Positions 63,480 through 64,000 of a stretch of 64,000 nt of DNA are shown here, piece by piece. How positions within the stretch are numbered: position 1 is the first letter of the stretch; every line of letters begins with the position of its first letter. A program made the translations under genes and the position numbers. Under the pieces are notes generated by a model. The model was given only the letters and a program-made list of their open reading frames with translations, was not told the origin of the DNA and ran no database searches. Source of the DNA: Hydrogenophaga sp. GTDB taxonomy: Bacteria > Pseudomonadota > Gammaproteobacteria > Burkholderiales > Burkholderiaceae_C. Where the stretch lies: contig NZ_JAHVAB010000033.1 in the NCBI RefSeq assembly GCF_019264445.1, positions 1 through 64,000 on the forward strand, read 5' to 3'.

Positions 63480-64000
63480 TCAGGTCTTGCTCCACCACGC
63501 CGCGCCCTCGCGGCGCGCGCGGCGCAAGGCGGGCTCCACCATCGGCACGGTGAGCATGGTGCTGGCCACGGCCATGAGGAGCAGCGCGGTGAAGGTGTTG
63601 CTGGTGATGACGTGTTTGTCCAGCAGGATGTTGGCGAAGATGATCATGATCAGCGCCTTGGTCTGCAGCAGCCAGCCGATGATGGACGCTTCTCCCGCCG
63701 GCCACTTCAGCGCGCGGCCCGCGAGGTGAACGCCCAGCAGCTTGCCGCTGACCGATGCCACCAGCAGCAGCGCGGCCACCGCAAACACCGCCACACCACC
63801 CACGGCCCATTCGGTGCGCAGGCCGGTGGAGAGGAAGAACACCGGCATGAGCACCAGCAGCACGTGGTGGCGCAGCAGGTCCAGCTTCTCCTGGTCGAAC
63901 CACTCGGCGTCCATCACCACGCCGGCCAGGAACGCGCCCACCATGTAGTGCAGGCCCGACCAGTCGGCGCCGAAGGCGCACACCGCGAGCCAGATCAGGC
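63480..64000 (-). CDS. Kef-type cation/proton antiporter, C-terminal part (cut by window end)
   Basis: The last 173 or so codons of a CPA2-family exchanger are in the window. Hydrophobic helices with HYMVGAFLAGVVMDAEWFDQ, PVFFLSTGLRTEW and WLLQTKALIMIIFANILLDK are visible, followed by a short charged end without a TrkA-N domain. The frame is open through the right window border, so the N-terminal part lies outside. It is convergent with the ketoreductase gene, 13 bases apart. Confidence 0.85.
   Translation of the reverse strand, partial: LIWLAVCAFGADWSGLHYMVGAFLAGVVMDAEWFDQEKLDLLRHHVLLVLMPVFFLSTGLRTEWAVGGVAVFAVAALLLVASVSGKLLGVHLAGRALKWPAGEASIIGWLLQTKALIMIIFANILLDKHVITSNTFTALLLMAVASTMLTVPMVEPALRRARREGAAWWSKT

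Overview
The window comes from a high-GC betaproteobacterium of the Burkholderiales, most likely the family Comamonadaceae. This is inferred from the S10 ribosomal gene order, the lipA-lipB-ybeD-dat block, the EIIA-HPr-EI cluster, the GC-rich intergenic palindrome near 13.97 kb and the aryl-polyene cluster; Hydrogenophaga or a relative would fit. Both ends of the window cut genes (tuf on the left, a Kef-type exchanger on the right).

Layout. 0-5.7 kb: end of tuf and the S10 ribosomal operon (rpsJ to rpsQ), closed by a strong terminator instead of running into rplN. 5.7-20.3 kb: housekeeping genes: peroxiredoxin, acetyltransferase, cytochrome b561 divergent from cytochrome c', TlpA-type thioredoxins, a DUF4197 protein, a class III CoA-transferase, transporters, a permease-less PTS (EIIA-HPr-EI), an AraC regulator and the lipoate genes. 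20.4-27.8 kb: the complete F1Fo ATP synthase operon with a recognisable promoter and terminator. 27.9-37.0 kb: a cNMP-binding protein, lemA with two TPM-domain genes, a YheT-type hydrolase, the remnant of a branched-chain-type ABC transporter (intact binding protein, truncated ATPase), an AraC regulator and a di-haem cytochrome c.

37.2-47.9 kb is a genomic island in the 3' end of a tRNA-Arg(CCG) gene. It is bounded by 41-bp perfect direct repeats and starts with a tyrosine integrase. Inside are an Xre-type regulator, a small membrane zinc-ribbon protein, a possible replication initiator with nearby repeats, an IetAS-type anti-phage pair (AAA+ ATPase and subtilisin-like protease) and a truncated RHS toxin tip with an overlapping candidate immunity gene. 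A short sequence recurs at 41.53, 45.74 and 47.81 kb, and the 45.74 kb copy continues into a decayed copy of the attachment site. The IetAS and RHS segments therefore look like separate units added one after another.

47.9-64 kb: an MFS transporter and a PAP2-like protein, then a compact, mostly overlapping aryl-polyene pigment cluster: two acyl carrier proteins, two ketosynthases, a chain-length-factor-like protein, two dehydratases, a ketoreductase, an AMP-ligase, an acyltransferase, a LolA-like protein, an MMPL exporter and a methyltransferase. A NodB-type deacetylase and an alpha/beta hydrolase sit inside it, and one ketosynthase lies between the two ACP genes. Together these should make and export a lipid-linked polyene to the outer membrane.
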